Made by a program: the position numbers and the translations under genes
The notes under the pieces: generated by a model
What the model was told of the DNA's origin: nothing
Seen by the model: the letters and a program-made list of their open reading frames with translations, nothing else
The model's database searches: none
Assembly (NCBI GenBank): GCA_030656615.1
Contig: JAUSOY010000002.1
Span: forward strand, 1-57,961
DNA from: Bacteroidales bacterium
GTDB lineage: Bacteria > Bacteroidota > Bacteroidia > Bacteroidales > TTA-H9
DNA: 57,961 bases
Reading direction: 5' to 3'
In this document: one piece after another, positions 27,346-35,975 of the stretch
How positions within the stretch are numbered: the first letter of the stretch is position 1
Layout of the letters: each line of letters starts with the position of its first letter

Positions 27346-27353
27346 TATTTTTG
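27346..27353 (+). promoter_or_regulatory. -7 box of the ftsX operon
   Basis: TATTTTTG matches TAnnTTTG. It lies 2 nt before an ATG at 27356 and 17 nt before the ATG at 27371, so it supports the second as the ftsX start. Confidence 0.55.
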
Positions 27354-27370
27354 CAATGATAATCTGTACT

Positions 27371-28249
27371 ATGGCACGACAGGAAGAAATATATACCCGC
27401 CGACGTCTTCGTTCGTCATATCTTACGAGTGTAATCAGTATTACACTGGTACTGTTTATGCTGGGATTACTGGGCTTTGTACTGATTTATGCCCGTAGCC
27501 TCACCGATCATCTTCGCGAAAACATCGGTTTCACCATTTATCTGAAAAAGAATGCCCGCGAAGCTTCCATACTCAAGTTTCAAAAATCGCTGGATGCTTC
27601 AGATTTTGTCAGAACTACCACATACATCAGCGCTGATGAAGCAGCCAGTCAGATAAAAAAAGAATTAGGAGAAGATTTTATCGGGTTTGTTGGTTATAAT
27701 CCACTTTATCCATCCATTGAAGCCCGGCTTAAATCAGAATATACCCAACTGGACTCCATTCAAAATATTGAGAAACTGATTCTTGCCGATGAACTTGTTT
27801 CCGAAATTGATTATCAACGCGATTTAATTGGGGAAATCAACAGCAATATGCACCGTATAAGCATCATTCTTCTTGGTTTTGCCGTATTGTTGCTTTTTGT
27901 AAGTATTGGACTCATCAACAATACCATACGGCTATCGGTTTACTCCAAACGTTTTATCATCCGAAGCATGATGCTTATAGGAGCCACGCAGGGCTTTATC
28001 CGCAAGCCATTTATTTTCAAAGGCATGTTGCACGGGATACTTAGTGCCTTTATCGCCTCAGCCATGCTTGAACTTCTGATTTATTTTGCATCCAAAGAAA
28101 TTCCGGAACTCGATGCCTTGCATAATTCAACCTACCTGACCATCCTTTTCGGTGTCGTGCTTTTTCTCGGAATTATCATCACCGGACTGGCGAATTATAT
28201 GGCCGTCAGGAAATATTTAAAAATGAAAATTGACAATTTATACTTATAA
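27371..28249 (+). CDS. ftsX: cell division protein FtsX (permease-like)
   Basis: This 292-residue inner-membrane protein is part of the FtsEX complex, which links the divisome to peptidoglycan hydrolases. The topology is that of FtsX: a cytoplasmic basic start (RQEEIYTRRRLRSSYL), one membrane segment near 24-46, a large periplasmic loop, then three membrane segments near 168-190, 218-240 and 260-280. Conserved features include ENIGFTIYLKKNA and the C-terminal permease block beginning RRISIILLGF-like. ftsE is not adjacent, as is common in Bacteroidota. It heads a tight run with DUF3098, uppP and truB (gaps of 3, 2 and -1 bp), all but the first linked to the cell envelope. Confidence 0.9.
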   Translation: MARQEEIYTRRRLRSSYLTSVISITLVLFMLGLLGFVLIYARSLTDHLRENIGFTIYLKKNAREASILKFQKSLDASDFVRTTTYISADEAASQIKKELGEDFIGFVGYNPLYPSIEARLKSEYTQLDSIQNIEKLILADELVSEIDYQRDLIGEINSNMHRISIILLGFAVLLLFVSIGLINNTIRLSVYSKRFIIRSMMLIGATQGFIRKPFIFKGMLHGILSAFIASAMLELLIYFASKEIPELDALHNSTYLTILFGVVLFLGIIITGLANYMAVRKYLKMKIDNLYL

Positions 28250-28252
28250 GCC

Positions 28253-28528
28253 ATGCTTAAAAAGGAAATCAAAAAAACAAGCCCTGAAGCACAGGACAAT
28301 CTGACTGAAAGCAATTTCGCCTTTGGAAAGTTGAATTATTCTCTGATGCTTGCCGGCGTAGTTCTGCTGGTTTTAGGTTACATATTGATGATTGGCGGAG
28401 GAAGTAAGGATCCGAATGTGTTTAGTCAGGAAATATTTAGTTTTCAGCGGATGACCCTGGCTCCCATTCTCATCATTGCTGGCTTTGTGGTCGAGGTCTT
28501 TGCTATTATGTGGAAAGTGAAAGATTAA
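28253..28528 (+). CDS. DUF3098 family small membrane protein
   Basis: This 91-residue protein has two membrane segments (about 31-50 and 68-86). The stretch [20 protein letters not shown] followed by [10 protein letters not shown] and a final hydrophobic helix is typical of the DUF3098 family, which in Bacteroidota sits between ftsX and uppP. Its function is unknown; constant linkage to ftsX suggests a role in division or envelope assembly. It starts 3 bp after ftsX and ends 2 bp before uppP. Confidence 0.88.
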   Translation: MLKKEIKKTSPEAQDNLTESNFAFGKLNYSLMLAGVVLLVLGYILMIGGGSKDPNVFSQEIFSFQRMTLAPILIIAGFVVEVFAIMWKVKD

Positions 28529-28530
28529 GC

Positions 28531-29310
28531 ATGACTTGGTTTCAAGCTTTAATCATTGCTATTGTTGAAGGAATTACAGAATTTCTTCCAGTTAGCTCTA
28601 CCGGCCATATGATAATTACCGAGGCCGTACTTGGAATGAAACCCGACGACTTTTCCAAAGCTTTTATAATTAATATTCAATTTGGAGCCATACTTTCTGT
28701 GGTGGTTCTTTATTGGAAGCGATTTTTTCAGACCCTGAAGTTCTACTATAAACTGTTTATCGCATTTATTCCGGCTGCCGTCATCGGTCTTTTGGCAGGC
28801 GATTATATTGATATGCTTCTCGAAAACGTAATCGTTGTTGCTGCATCACTGTTTTTAGGCGGAATCGTTCTTCTTTTTGTTGATAAATGGTTTAATAATG
28901 CCCAGGCCGACAATGAAGTTACTTACCCCAAAGCATTTAAAATAGGTTTATTTCAGTGCATCGCCATGATTCCGGGTGTATCACGGTCGGCGGCCACCAT
29001 CATTGGTGGAATGGCTCAGAAACTCGACCGAAAAACAGCTGCCGAATTTTCATTTTTCCTGGCTGTACCAACCATGTTTGCTGCTTCGGCTTATAAATTG
29101 CTCAGCAATTACAAAGCCATTACCACCGACACATTACCCATTCTTATTTTTGGCAATATCGTAGCATTTATCGTTGCACTCATCGCCATTCGGACTTTTA
29201 TTACTTACTTAACCAAACACGGATTCAGGATTTTCGGATGGTACCGCATCATTGTCGGGCTCACCATTCTTATTCTTGCCGCTTTGGGAATTGACCTTCA
29301 GATTATTTAA
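28531..29310 (+). CDS. uppP: undecaprenyl-diphosphatase (BacA/UppP)
   Basis: This 259-residue membrane enzyme dephosphorylates undecaprenyl diphosphate, recycling the lipid carrier of cell wall precursors; it also gives bacitracin resistance. The active-site motif [14 protein letters not shown] is at 13-26, and the second motif, [10 protein letters not shown], is in the middle of the protein. About eight hydrophobic segments are visible. Length is normal. The ATG at 28531 is chosen over the in-frame GTG/ATG codons inside the end of the DUF3098 gene because the family begins at this point. Its stop overlaps the truB start by one base. Confidence 0.96.
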   Translation: MTWFQALIIAIVEGITEFLPVSSTGHMIITEAVLGMKPDDFSKAFIINIQFGAILSVVVLYWKRFFQTLKFYYKLFIAFIPAAVIGLLAGDYIDMLLENVIVVAASLFLGGIVLLFVDKWFNNAQADNEVTYPKAFKIGLFQCIAMIPGVSRSAATIIGGMAQKLDRKTAAEFSFFLAVPTMFAASAYKLLSNYKAITTDTLPILIFGNIVAFIVALIAIRTFITYLTKHGFRIFGWYRIIVGLTILILAALGIDLQII

Positions 29311-30026
29311 TGCAATACGATTTTATTAAAGGCGAAATACTGCTTTTCGACAAACCAGCAGGATGGACATCCTTTGACCTGGTGAATAAGGTTAAGCATC
29401 TTCTCAAACGCAAACTGGGCGTAAAAAAAATTAAGGTCGGCCATGCAGGAACCCTTGATCCACTGGCCAGTGGATTACTGATCGTTTGCACCGGTGCCGC
29501 CACCAAGCGCATCGATGAACTTCAGGGCATGGAAAAAGAATATACCGGGACTTTTGAAATTGGCGCAACCACTCCTTCCTTTGACAGGGAAACGGATATC
29601 GATCAACGATACCCAACCGATCATATTACCGAAGAATTAATTCATCAATCGGCCCATTTCTTTGAAAAAAGCTTTGAACAGATTCCTCCCATTTTTTCTG
29701 CGATAAAAGTTGATGGAAAAAGAGCCTATGATTATGCCCGGGAAAATCTTGAATTAGAACTTAAAGGCCGGCCGGTAACTATTCAAACATTTAACATTAC
29801 CCGCATCGAAATGCCCGAAGTTGATATTCAGGTAATATGCTCAAAAGGAACCTACATTCGTTCTCTTGCCCGTGACTTTGGTACCGAACTTAAAAGTGGT
29901 GCGTATATGACGCAACTTAGGCGTACGCGTATCGGACAACATCATGTGGATAATGCACTGGATGTAATGGCTTTTGCAGAATTTATAAAAAACACGTATA
30001 CGCTGCCTGCTGAATCAGAATCCTAA
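29310..30026 (+). CDS. truB: tRNA pseudouridine(55) synthase
   Basis: This 238-residue enzyme makes pseudouridine 55 in the T-loop of tRNAs. The catalytic aspartate D50 lies in GHAGTLDPLASG. LLFDKPAGWTSFDLVNKVK precedes it, and KVDGKRAYDYARE and CSKGTYIRSLARDFG follow, all typical of TruB. It lacks the C-terminal PUA domain of longer relatives, as usual in Bacteroidota. It starts on the last base of the uppP stop codon and overlaps the convergent M20 hydrolase gene by 12 bp. Confidence 0.96.
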   Translation: MQYDFIKGEILLFDKPAGWTSFDLVNKVKHLLKRKLGVKKIKVGHAGTLDPLASGLLIVCTGAATKRIDELQGMEKEYTGTFEIGATTPSFDRETDIDQRYPTDHITEELIHQSAHFFEKSFEQIPPIFSAIKVDGKRAYDYARENLELELKGRPVTIQTFNITRIEMPEVDIQVICSKGTYIRSLARDFGTELKSGAYMTQLRRTRIGQHHVDNALDVMAFAEFIKNTYTLPAESES

Positions 30027-31208
30027 ACGCCTCACAGCCAGCCAGGCCATTAAACCACATCCTGTTATCAAGCTTTGTTCATCGGGGCAAAATCCGGAAG
30101 AATGAAGACCCGGCATACTCGAAAATGATGGATTACGTACGCCCAAACGATAAAAACATCCGGGGACCATCTGTGCAAAATAAGAGAAATCTTCTGCGGT
30201 CATTCGTAAATCAAGGTCTTTTACTTTGCTTTCTCCAAGATAATCGACCATCCATTGTCGGGTTTCCTTTGCAAGTTCTTCATCATTTACCAGATACGGA
30301 TATCCTTTATCAATAAAAACTTCGCATCGACCACCCATGCTCATGGCAATATCGGACGCCATTCGTGTAATAATCTGATGAACCTCATTACGCCATTTTT
30401 CATCAAACGTCCGAAGGGTGCCTTCCATTTTAACCTGCTCCGGAATAATATTGGTACGGCCTTCGGCGATAAAACGCCCGATGGAAACAACAGTAGGCAT
30501 GGCCGGATTAGCATTACGACTGACTATTTGTTGGAGGCTCACCACGATATGTGAAGCAATTAAAACCGGATCGATCACCTTTTCTGGCATGCCACCGTGA
30601 CCCCCTTTGCCATGAACAGTCAGATAAATTTCGTCGGTAGACGCCATGTATTTACCGGCTTTAATGCCAACCGTTCCGGCTTCCAAATCAGGACACACAT
30701 GCTGTGCAAAAATGGCTTCAGGAGTATGATGATCCATCACACCTTCTTCAATCATCAGACGGGCACCTCCCGGGTATTTTTCTTCCGAAGGTTGAAAAAA
30801 CAAACGCACCTTTCCACCAAAATCCGATCGGATTTCGTTTAATATCTTCGCCACACCCAAAAGGGATGCCATATGCATATCGTGACCGCAGGCATGCATT
30901 ACACCATCCATCACCGAAGAATAATCAAGCCCGGTGCCTTCGGTAATCGGCAGAGCATCCATATCGGCTCGCAAAGCAACGATGGCCTCTGATGGCAATA
31001 ATCCATCAATTTCTGCCACGATTCCATGGCCGCCTTTCCCGGCTTCAAAAGAAATGCCCCAGTCCTTCAGGAGTGCTGCAATATGGGAAGCCGTTTTTTC
31101 TTCATTTCCTGAAAGTTCAGGGTGCTGATGAAAATACCGCCGAAAATCAATCACACTGGAATGATTTTTTATGGCCAACTGACTGATTTTTTCTTTCAAT
31201 GTATTCAT
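30015..31208 (-). CDS. M20-family amidohydrolase (hippurate/IAA-amino acid hydrolase-like)
   Basis: This 397-residue dizinc (or dimanganese) hydrolase cleaves N-acyl amino acids or related amides. Metal-binding motifs include ALRADMDALPI, HACGHDMHM (105-113) and the catalytic glutamate pair EE (142-143) in PSEEKYPGGARLM. The dimerisation domain holds GKGGHGGMPEKVIDP. The C-terminal MTAEDFSYFAQ supplies another metal ligand. The substrate cannot be read from sequence. Its 3' end overlaps the end of truB on the other strand. A TAnnTTTG box ends 4 nt before its ATG, suggesting a leaderless transcript. Confidence 0.92.
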   Translation of the reverse strand: MNTLKEKISQLAIKNHSSVIDFRRYFHQHPELSGNEEKTASHIAALLKDWGISFEAGKGGHGIVAEIDGLLPSEAIVALRADMDALPITEGTGLDYSSVMDGVMHACGHDMHMASLLGVAKILNEIRSDFGGKVRLFFQPSEEKYPGGARLMIEEGVMDHHTPEAIFAQHVCPDLEAGTVGIKAGKYMASTDEIYLTVHGKGGHGGMPEKVIDPVLIASHIVVSLQQIVSRNANPAMPTVVSIGRFIAEGRTNIIPEQVKMEGTLRTFDEKWRNEVHQIITRMASDIAMSMGGRCEVFIDKGYPYLVNDEELAKETRQWMVDYLGESKVKDLDLRMTAEDFSYFAQMVPGCFYRLGVRNPSFSSMPGLHSSGFCPDEQSLITGCGLMAWLAVRRLGF

Positions 31209-31212
31209 CCGT

Positions 31213-31220
31213 CAAAGATA
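31213..31220 (-). promoter_or_regulatory. -7 box abutting the M20 hydrolase start codon
   Basis: On the minus strand TATCTTTG matches TAnnTTTG and ends 4 nt before the ATG at 31208. The expected transcription start coincides with the start codon. Confidence 0.5.
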
Positions 31221-31473
31221 AGGTGAAACAATGATTCAATCGAAGATCCGTTCTGAAAACATATAGAAACGATTAAAAATTTCACGCTGCTTTTCACTGA
31301 AATAATTTGCCAATAATCAACAGAGAATGTCAGAATATAACAGGATTAGTTTTCTCATTGCTAACCTCGGCCGATATCAGACGGAAGCCGGCCGGTGGAA
31401 AACGCTTCCTAACCAAGATAAAACATGAATTGTTTCAATACGATTTCCGTATTAGTATTTTCCAGTGGATCGC

Positions 31474-33315
31474 TTATACCAGGGTCTGCATTTCGCATAA
31501 ACGCCGGTAAACTCCATTATGTTCCATGAGCCGGGCGTGGGTTCCACGTTCTACAATTTCGCCTTTCTGGAGTACGATAATTTCGTCGGCATACTGAATC
31601 GTCGATAGCCTGTGGGCGATGATGAGCGAGGTGCGGTTTCTAAGCAATTTTTCAAGGGCATCCTGAACCAAACGTTCCGATTCGGTATCCAAAGCAGAGG
31701 TGGCTTCATCAAGAATAAGAATCGGGGGATTTTTGAGAACAGCACGAGCGATACTCAAGCGTTGACGCTGTCCTCCGGAAAGTTTAATCCCACGGTCGCC
31801 GATAATGGTTTGATATCCGGATGACAATGCAGAAATAAATTCATGTGCATTAGCGACCCGTGCCGCTTGAATAACCTCCTCGTCAGAGGCACCGGGCTTT
31901 CCTAAAGCAATATTATTAAAAACCGTATCGTTAAATAAAATAGTTTCCTGAGAAACGATGCCCATTAAAGCACGGATATGATCGATTTTATAATCGCGGA
32001 TATCCTTTCCATCAATGAACAAGGAGCCTCCGGTACAATCGTAAAAGCGGGGAAGTAAATCGGCCAGCGTTGATTTACCACCTCCGGAAGCACCCACCAG
32101 AGCAATGGTTTTTCCCTTTTCTATCCTGAGTTGAATGTTCTTTAGCACTTCCTCGGTTTCGTAGCGGAAACTGAGGTTAGAATATTCTATGGATTCTTCA
32201 AATCCTTCGATGGACAGCGCATTTTCCTTTTCGATGATAACTTCCTCGGCATCCAGTACCATTTGTATACGGTCTACCGATGCAGCCCCTTTCTGAATAT
32301 TGTAATATGCCTGTGTAACCGCTTTAACTGGCGGAATCAGTTGCGAAAATATGCCGAGATAAACCATAAAAACAGCGGCATTCAGGCTTCCTGTGTCGGT
32401 TAAAACAAGACGGCCACCAAACCACAAAACAGCTACAACCACCATCACACCTAAAAATTCGCTCAGAGGACTGGCCAAATCACGCTTACGGTATAAACGA
32501 ATCATCAGGCGAGAATAATCCTTATTCACCTCATCAAAATTGCTATACGATCGGCCTATGGCATTAAAAGCCTTGATAATACGGAGGCCGGAAATGCTTT
32601 CTTCAATGATGGAAAGAATATACCCCAAACGCTTCTGACCTTTTTCTGACGTGCGTTTCAGACTTTTTCCAATCTGGCCAATAATTAATCCCGAAACGGG
32701 TAATAATACCAAAACAAAAACGGTCAACATCGGGCTAATAATAAAAAGTGTAATGATATAGGATAATATCGTTATGGGCTCCCGGAAAACCATTTCGAGG
32801 GAACTCATGACTGACCATTCCACTTCCTGAACATCAGACGTCATACGCGAAATAATATCTCCTTTTCTTTGATCCGAATAATATGATAAAGGCAGTATGA
32901 GAATGCGCATATACATATCGTTCCGAAGGTCTTTTACAACGCCATTTCTGACCGGAGCCAAAAAAAACATTGCCAGGTATCGGAAGAGATTTTTCATAAA
33001 AAACAGAAAAACAATTAAAAGACAGATATAAAACAGTGCCTGCATCTGTCCATAACGACTGATTATATCACTTACAAAATAATAGAAATGCTCTTTTAAC
33101 AGAGAGGTGTCTGACAACATGGCCATTCCGTCGGGTAAAGCCGGAGGAGGTATAGTGTAATGCCTCGTTTTCTCAAAAAGAATTTCGAGAATAGGGATAA
33201 ACAGAGCAAAAGAAACCAATGAAAATAGAACGGCCAGCACGTTAAAAAGTATGTTTAAGGCCGCGAAACTCCAATAGGGAATTATGTATTTGAATATTCT
33301 ATATATGTTTTTCAC
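31474..33315 (-). CDS. MsbA-like ABC exporter (fused membrane and ATPase domains)
   Basis: This 613-residue half-transporter has six membrane helices in the first 330 residues and a nucleotide-binding domain after 375. Walker A is GASGGGKST (408-416), the signature is KLSGGQRQRLSIARA, and Walker B is ILILDEATSALDTESE. The H loop is LIIAHRLSTIQ. The layout resembles MsbA and other lipid or drug exporters; in Bacteroidota single copies like this are usually thought to flip lipid A core, but that is inference. It starts with GTG at 33315. A -7 box (TACCTTTG) ends 4 nt before that codon. It is divergent from rbfA. Confidence 0.93.
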   Translation of the reverse strand: MKNIYRIFKYIIPYWSFAALNILFNVLAVLFSLVSFALFIPILEILFEKTRHYTIPPPALPDGMAMLSDTSLLKEHFYYFVSDIISRYGQMQALFYICLLIVFLFFMKNLFRYLAMFFLAPVRNGVVKDLRNDMYMRILILPLSYYSDQRKGDIISRMTSDVQEVEWSVMSSLEMVFREPITILSYIITLFIISPMLTVFVLVLLPVSGLIIGQIGKSLKRTSEKGQKRLGYILSIIEESISGLRIIKAFNAIGRSYSNFDEVNKDYSRLMIRLYRKRDLASPLSEFLGVMVVVAVLWFGGRLVLTDTGSLNAAVFMVYLGIFSQLIPPVKAVTQAYYNIQKGAASVDRIQMVLDAEEVIIEKENALSIEGFEESIEYSNLSFRYETEEVLKNIQLRIEKGKTIALVGASGGGKSTLADLLPRFYDCTGGSLFIDGKDIRDYKIDHIRALMGIVSQETILFNDTVFNNIALGKPGASDEEVIQAARVANAHEFISALSSGYQTIIGDRGIKLSGGQRQRLSIARAVLKNPPILILDEATSALDTESERLVQDALEKLLRNRTSLIIAHRLSTIQYADEIIVLQKGEIVERGTHARLMEHNGVYRRLCEMQTLV

Positions 33316-33319
33316 AATG

Positions 33320-33327
33320 CAAAGGTA
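33320..33327 (-). promoter_or_regulatory. -7 box abutting the ABC exporter start codon
   Basis: On the minus strand TACCTTTG matches TAnnTTTG; only CATT separates it from the GTG start. Confidence 0.5.
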
Positions 33328-33462
33328 TAAAAAACAATCAGGCTGCTATCATCTTTGAAATTCAATCAATAACGTTCATTATTGCCGTGATGTTGTTTAA
33401 AAATCGGATGAAGCATCCATGGATAATTGCAAATGTATTTAATATGCAGAACGAAAATGAAT

Positions 33463-33470
33463 TACTTTTG
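33463..33470 (+). promoter_or_regulatory. -7 box abutting the rbfA start codon
   Basis: TACTTTTG matches TAnnTTTG; only CTGC separates it from the rbfA ATG at 33475. No other start codon fits the family, so the message is probably leaderless. Confidence 0.5.
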
Positions 33471-33474
33471 CTGC

Positions 33475-33807
33475 ATGGATTCACAACGTCAGCAAAAAAT
33501 AGGCCGTTTACTTCAGAAAGAGCTCAGCGATATCCTCCTGCGCTCCGAGGATTTTAAACACGCCATGATAACTGTTACACGGGTAAATATCACGCCCGAT
33601 CTTGCCTATGCAAGAGTTTATTTGAGTGTTTTCACCACCCAGGAAAAGGAAAATATTGTGGGGAAAATAGAACTTCACAACCGCGAAATTCGTTTCCAAC
33701 TGGGGCAACGCATACGACATCAGGTTCGAATAATTCCTGAGCTTCAGTTTATTAACGACGACACCCTAGATTATCTGGAAAACATTGACAACCTGTTGAA
33801 ACAGTAA
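33475..33807 (+). CDS. rbfA: ribosome-binding factor A
   Basis: This 110-residue protein binds the 30S subunit during maturation of the 16S rRNA 5' end. The KH-like fold is shown by RQQKIGRLLQKELSDIL at the start, the central ITVTRVNITPDLAYARVYLS, and the C-terminal RHQVRIIPELQFINDDTLDY. Length is typical. The ATG at 33475 matches the family start (MxSxRQQK), and upstream in-frame codons would add an unrelated tail. It starts a run with a methyltransferase gene (5-bp gap) and a LolC/E-type permease gene. Confidence 0.95.
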   Translation: MDSQRQQKIGRLLQKELSDILLRSEDFKHAMITVTRVNITPDLAYARVYLSVFTTQEKENIVGKIELHNREIRFQLGQRIRHQVRIIPELQFINDDTLDYLENIDNLLKQ

Positions 33808-33812
33808 TATTC

Positions 33813-34631
33813 ATGAATTACGACCCCATAAAAAGCAGCCTGGGAAAAGTATTCAATTCGCACCCGGTGCTAAGAAAATTATTTTACCGTTTACTCGATT
33901 TGTTGCTTTTACGCACCTGGCACGTTCACAAGGAATTAAGAAAATGGGCAAGCACACATTCCGGCGAAGCTCATTTGTTGGATGCCGGTATGGGTTTCGG
34001 ACAATATTCGTTCTGGATGGCCAGATACAACCCAAATTGGAATATTTTAGGCGTGGATGTAAAAGAAGAGCAAATTGCCGATTGCAATGATTTTTTCCCG
34101 AGGGCAGGCATTTCGAATGCCCGTTTCGAATTTGCCGATTTGGTAAAATTTGATAAATACAATGCATACGATCTCATCCTTTCGGTTGATGTAATGGAAC
34201 ATATTCTGGAAGATGAAGATGTTTTTAAAAATTTTCATGCTTCTTTAAAAAATGAAGGCGTTCTGATGATTTCAACACCTTCTGATCAAGGGGGCAGCGA
34301 TGTACACGACCACCACGAACATGACAGTAGCGGATCTTTCATAGGCGAACATGTGCGCGATGGCTATGGCATTGAAGAAATTGAACGAAAACTCAAAAAC
34401 GCGGGTTTCTCGAAAATTGAATCGCGTTATACCTACGGCTGGCCAGGAAAAATTTCGTGGAAACTTTCGATGAAATATCCCATTCTGATGGTAAATACCA
34501 GTAAATTATTTTTTCTAATTCTTCCTTTCTGGTATATCATTACTTTTCCGTTTGCACTGATACTCAATGCTATTGACGCAGGTATCACACTAAAAACTGG
34601 TACCGGGCTAATGGTTAAAGCCTGGAAATAG
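33813..34631 (+). CDS. class I SAM-dependent methyltransferase with C-terminal membrane segment
   Basis: This 272-residue protein has a Rossmann methyltransferase domain with motif I LLDAGMGFGQYSFW (about 53-66), an acidic ILGVDVKEEQ strand and LILSVDVMEHI as motif IV. A hydrophobic segment near the C terminus (LFFLILPFWYIITFPFALIL, about 226-245) would attach it to the membrane. The His-rich stretch HDHHEHDSSG after motif IV is unusual. The substrate is unknown; membrane attachment points to a lipid, quinone or envelope substrate. It starts 5 bp after rbfA and ends 7 bp before the permease gene, so the three are probably co-transcribed. Confidence 0.85.
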   Translation: MNYDPIKSSLGKVFNSHPVLRKLFYRLLDLLLLRTWHVHKELRKWASTHSGEAHLLDAGMGFGQYSFWMARYNPNWNILGVDVKEEQIADCNDFFPRAGISNARFEFADLVKFDKYNAYDLILSVDVMEHILEDEDVFKNFHASLKNEGVLMISTPSDQGGSDVHDHHEHDSSGSFIGEHVRDGYGIEEIERKLKNAGFSKIESRYTYGWPGKISWKLSMKYPILMVNTSKLFFLILPFWYIITFPFALILNAIDAGITLKTGTGLMVKAWK

Positions 34632-34638
34632 GCATAGC

Positions 34639-35877
34639 ATGAAATTTCCCCTTTATATAGCATCAAGATATTTTAAAGGTGGTAAATCCTGGAATATTAT
34701 CCATTGGGTTTCGCTGGTTTCACTGCTTGGGGTCAGTACAGGTACAGCAGCCCTTATCATCGTCCTAAGTGTTTTCAACGGATTTGAAGACATCATCCGC
34801 AATTTATATAACACCTTTGATCCGGAATTAAAAATCACATTAGTTCAAGGGAAATCATTTTCTACCGACAGCATTCCCATACTCGCCATCCGGAATATTG
34901 ACGGAGTACTGGCTGCCGTGGAAGTAATTGAGGAGAAGGTGTTGATGAAATACCGGGAAAAACAGTACATCTCGACGCTGAAAGGATTGAGTGCAGATTT
35001 TGAAAAAGTAAAACGCATCGATTCCATGATGATCGATGGAAGTTTTTATTTGGGCGACAGCCTCCGGGATTTTATTATTCCGGGTGCCGGTGTGGCTTAT
35101 TATTTATCGGTCGGATTAAACGACCCCACCCATCCCATCGAATTATATAGCCCAAGCCGAAGAAAAGGTGGAATGACCAATATTGCGGAAGCCTTTAACC
35201 GGGCTGATGCTTTTCCTAGTGGAATATTTTCGATTCAACAGGATTTCGATTTAAATTATACACTTGCACCCATTTCACTGGCCGAAAAACTGACCGGTTA
35301 TGAAAACCGTATCACCTCTGTGGAAGTTTATTTTATAAAGGAGCAAAATGCCCGCTTAATAAAACAAAAAATTCAAGATTTATGTGGAAACCAATATGTT
35401 GTTTCAGACCGGGATGAACAGCAAAAAGATTTGGTAAAAATCATGAAAACCGAAAAATGGGCGATATTCATCATACTAACATTTATTCTTATCATCGCGT
35501 CCTTCAATGTTATTAGTTCGCTCAGTATGATTATCCTGGATAAGAGGAAAGACATCGCAATCCTTTTAAGCATGGGGGCAGGAATAAAAAAAGTACAGCA
35601 AATATTCCTTTTCGAAGGCTTATTGATTAGTTTAGGCGGTGCCATTTTAGGATTAATGATAGGTGGAATTATTGCCTGGGCCCAGCAAACCTACGGTTTC
35701 GTTTCTTTACAGACTGCGGGAGGTTCCTTTGTTATTGATAAATACCCTGTGCGGCTGGACGCTTTTCATTTCTTAGCCGTCTTTTTAGTAGTAACAGGAA
35801 TTGGATTCATTGCCGCATGGTTACCTGCCAGAAGCATTTCAAAAATTGGTTCAGCCCGGTTAATAAAAACCCGATAA
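34639..35877 (+). CDS. LolC/LolE-type ABC transporter permease
   Basis: This 412-residue membrane protein has the FtsX/MacB fold: one membrane helix near 22-45, a large periplasmic domain (about 46-265), and three further helices near 275-298, 318-345 and 370-392. The N terminus (FPLYIASRYFKGGKSWNIIH) and the stretch ISSLSMIILDKRKDIAILLS are typical of LolC/LolE proteins, which release lipoproteins from the inner membrane. No LolD-type ATPase is adjacent. In Bacteroidota this permease is commonly found beside rbfA. Stretches in the periplasmic domain are not otherwise recognisable. Confidence 0.88.
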   Translation: MKFPLYIASRYFKGGKSWNIIHWVSLVSLLGVSTGTAALIIVLSVFNGFEDIIRNLYNTFDPELKITLVQGKSFSTDSIPILAIRNIDGVLAAVEVIEEKVLMKYREKQYISTLKGLSADFEKVKRIDSMMIDGSFYLGDSLRDFIIPGAGVAYYLSVGLNDPTHPIELYSPSRRKGGMTNIAEAFNRADAFPSGIFSIQQDFDLNYTLAPISLAEKLTGYENRITSVEVYFIKEQNARLIKQKIQDLCGNQYVVSDRDEQQKDLVKIMKTEKWAIFIILTFILIIASFNVISSLSMIILDKRKDIAILLSMGAGIKKVQQIFLFEGLLISLGGAILGLMIGGIIAWAQQTYGFVSLQTAGGSFVIDKYPVRLDAFHFLAVFLVVTGIGFIAAWLPARSISKIGSARLIKTR

Positions 35878-35889
35878 TCATAGCAGTTG

Positions 35890-35920
35890 TTTGAAACTGT
35901 GTATGTCTTTACTATCTTTG
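35890..35920 (+). promoter_or_regulatory. full -33/-7 promoter of the hybrid kinase gene
   Basis: TTTG at 35890-35893 and TATCTTTG at 35913-35920 are separated by exactly 19 bp, the spacing expected for the Bacteroidota primary sigma factor. It is the best-formed promoter in the window. Confidence 0.75.
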
Positions 35921-35975
35921 TTTGATAACCAAGAAGAACAGCATCTGATCTGTACAAATAATTCACTAAAAAATT

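Noticed and set aside
31209-31473. Gap between the M20 hydrolase and the ABC exporter, including a short plus-strand frame.
   Set aside because: Nothing beyond the -7 box of the hydrolase is supported; the hairpin-like CGGCCG segments are too weak and not followed by a T run.
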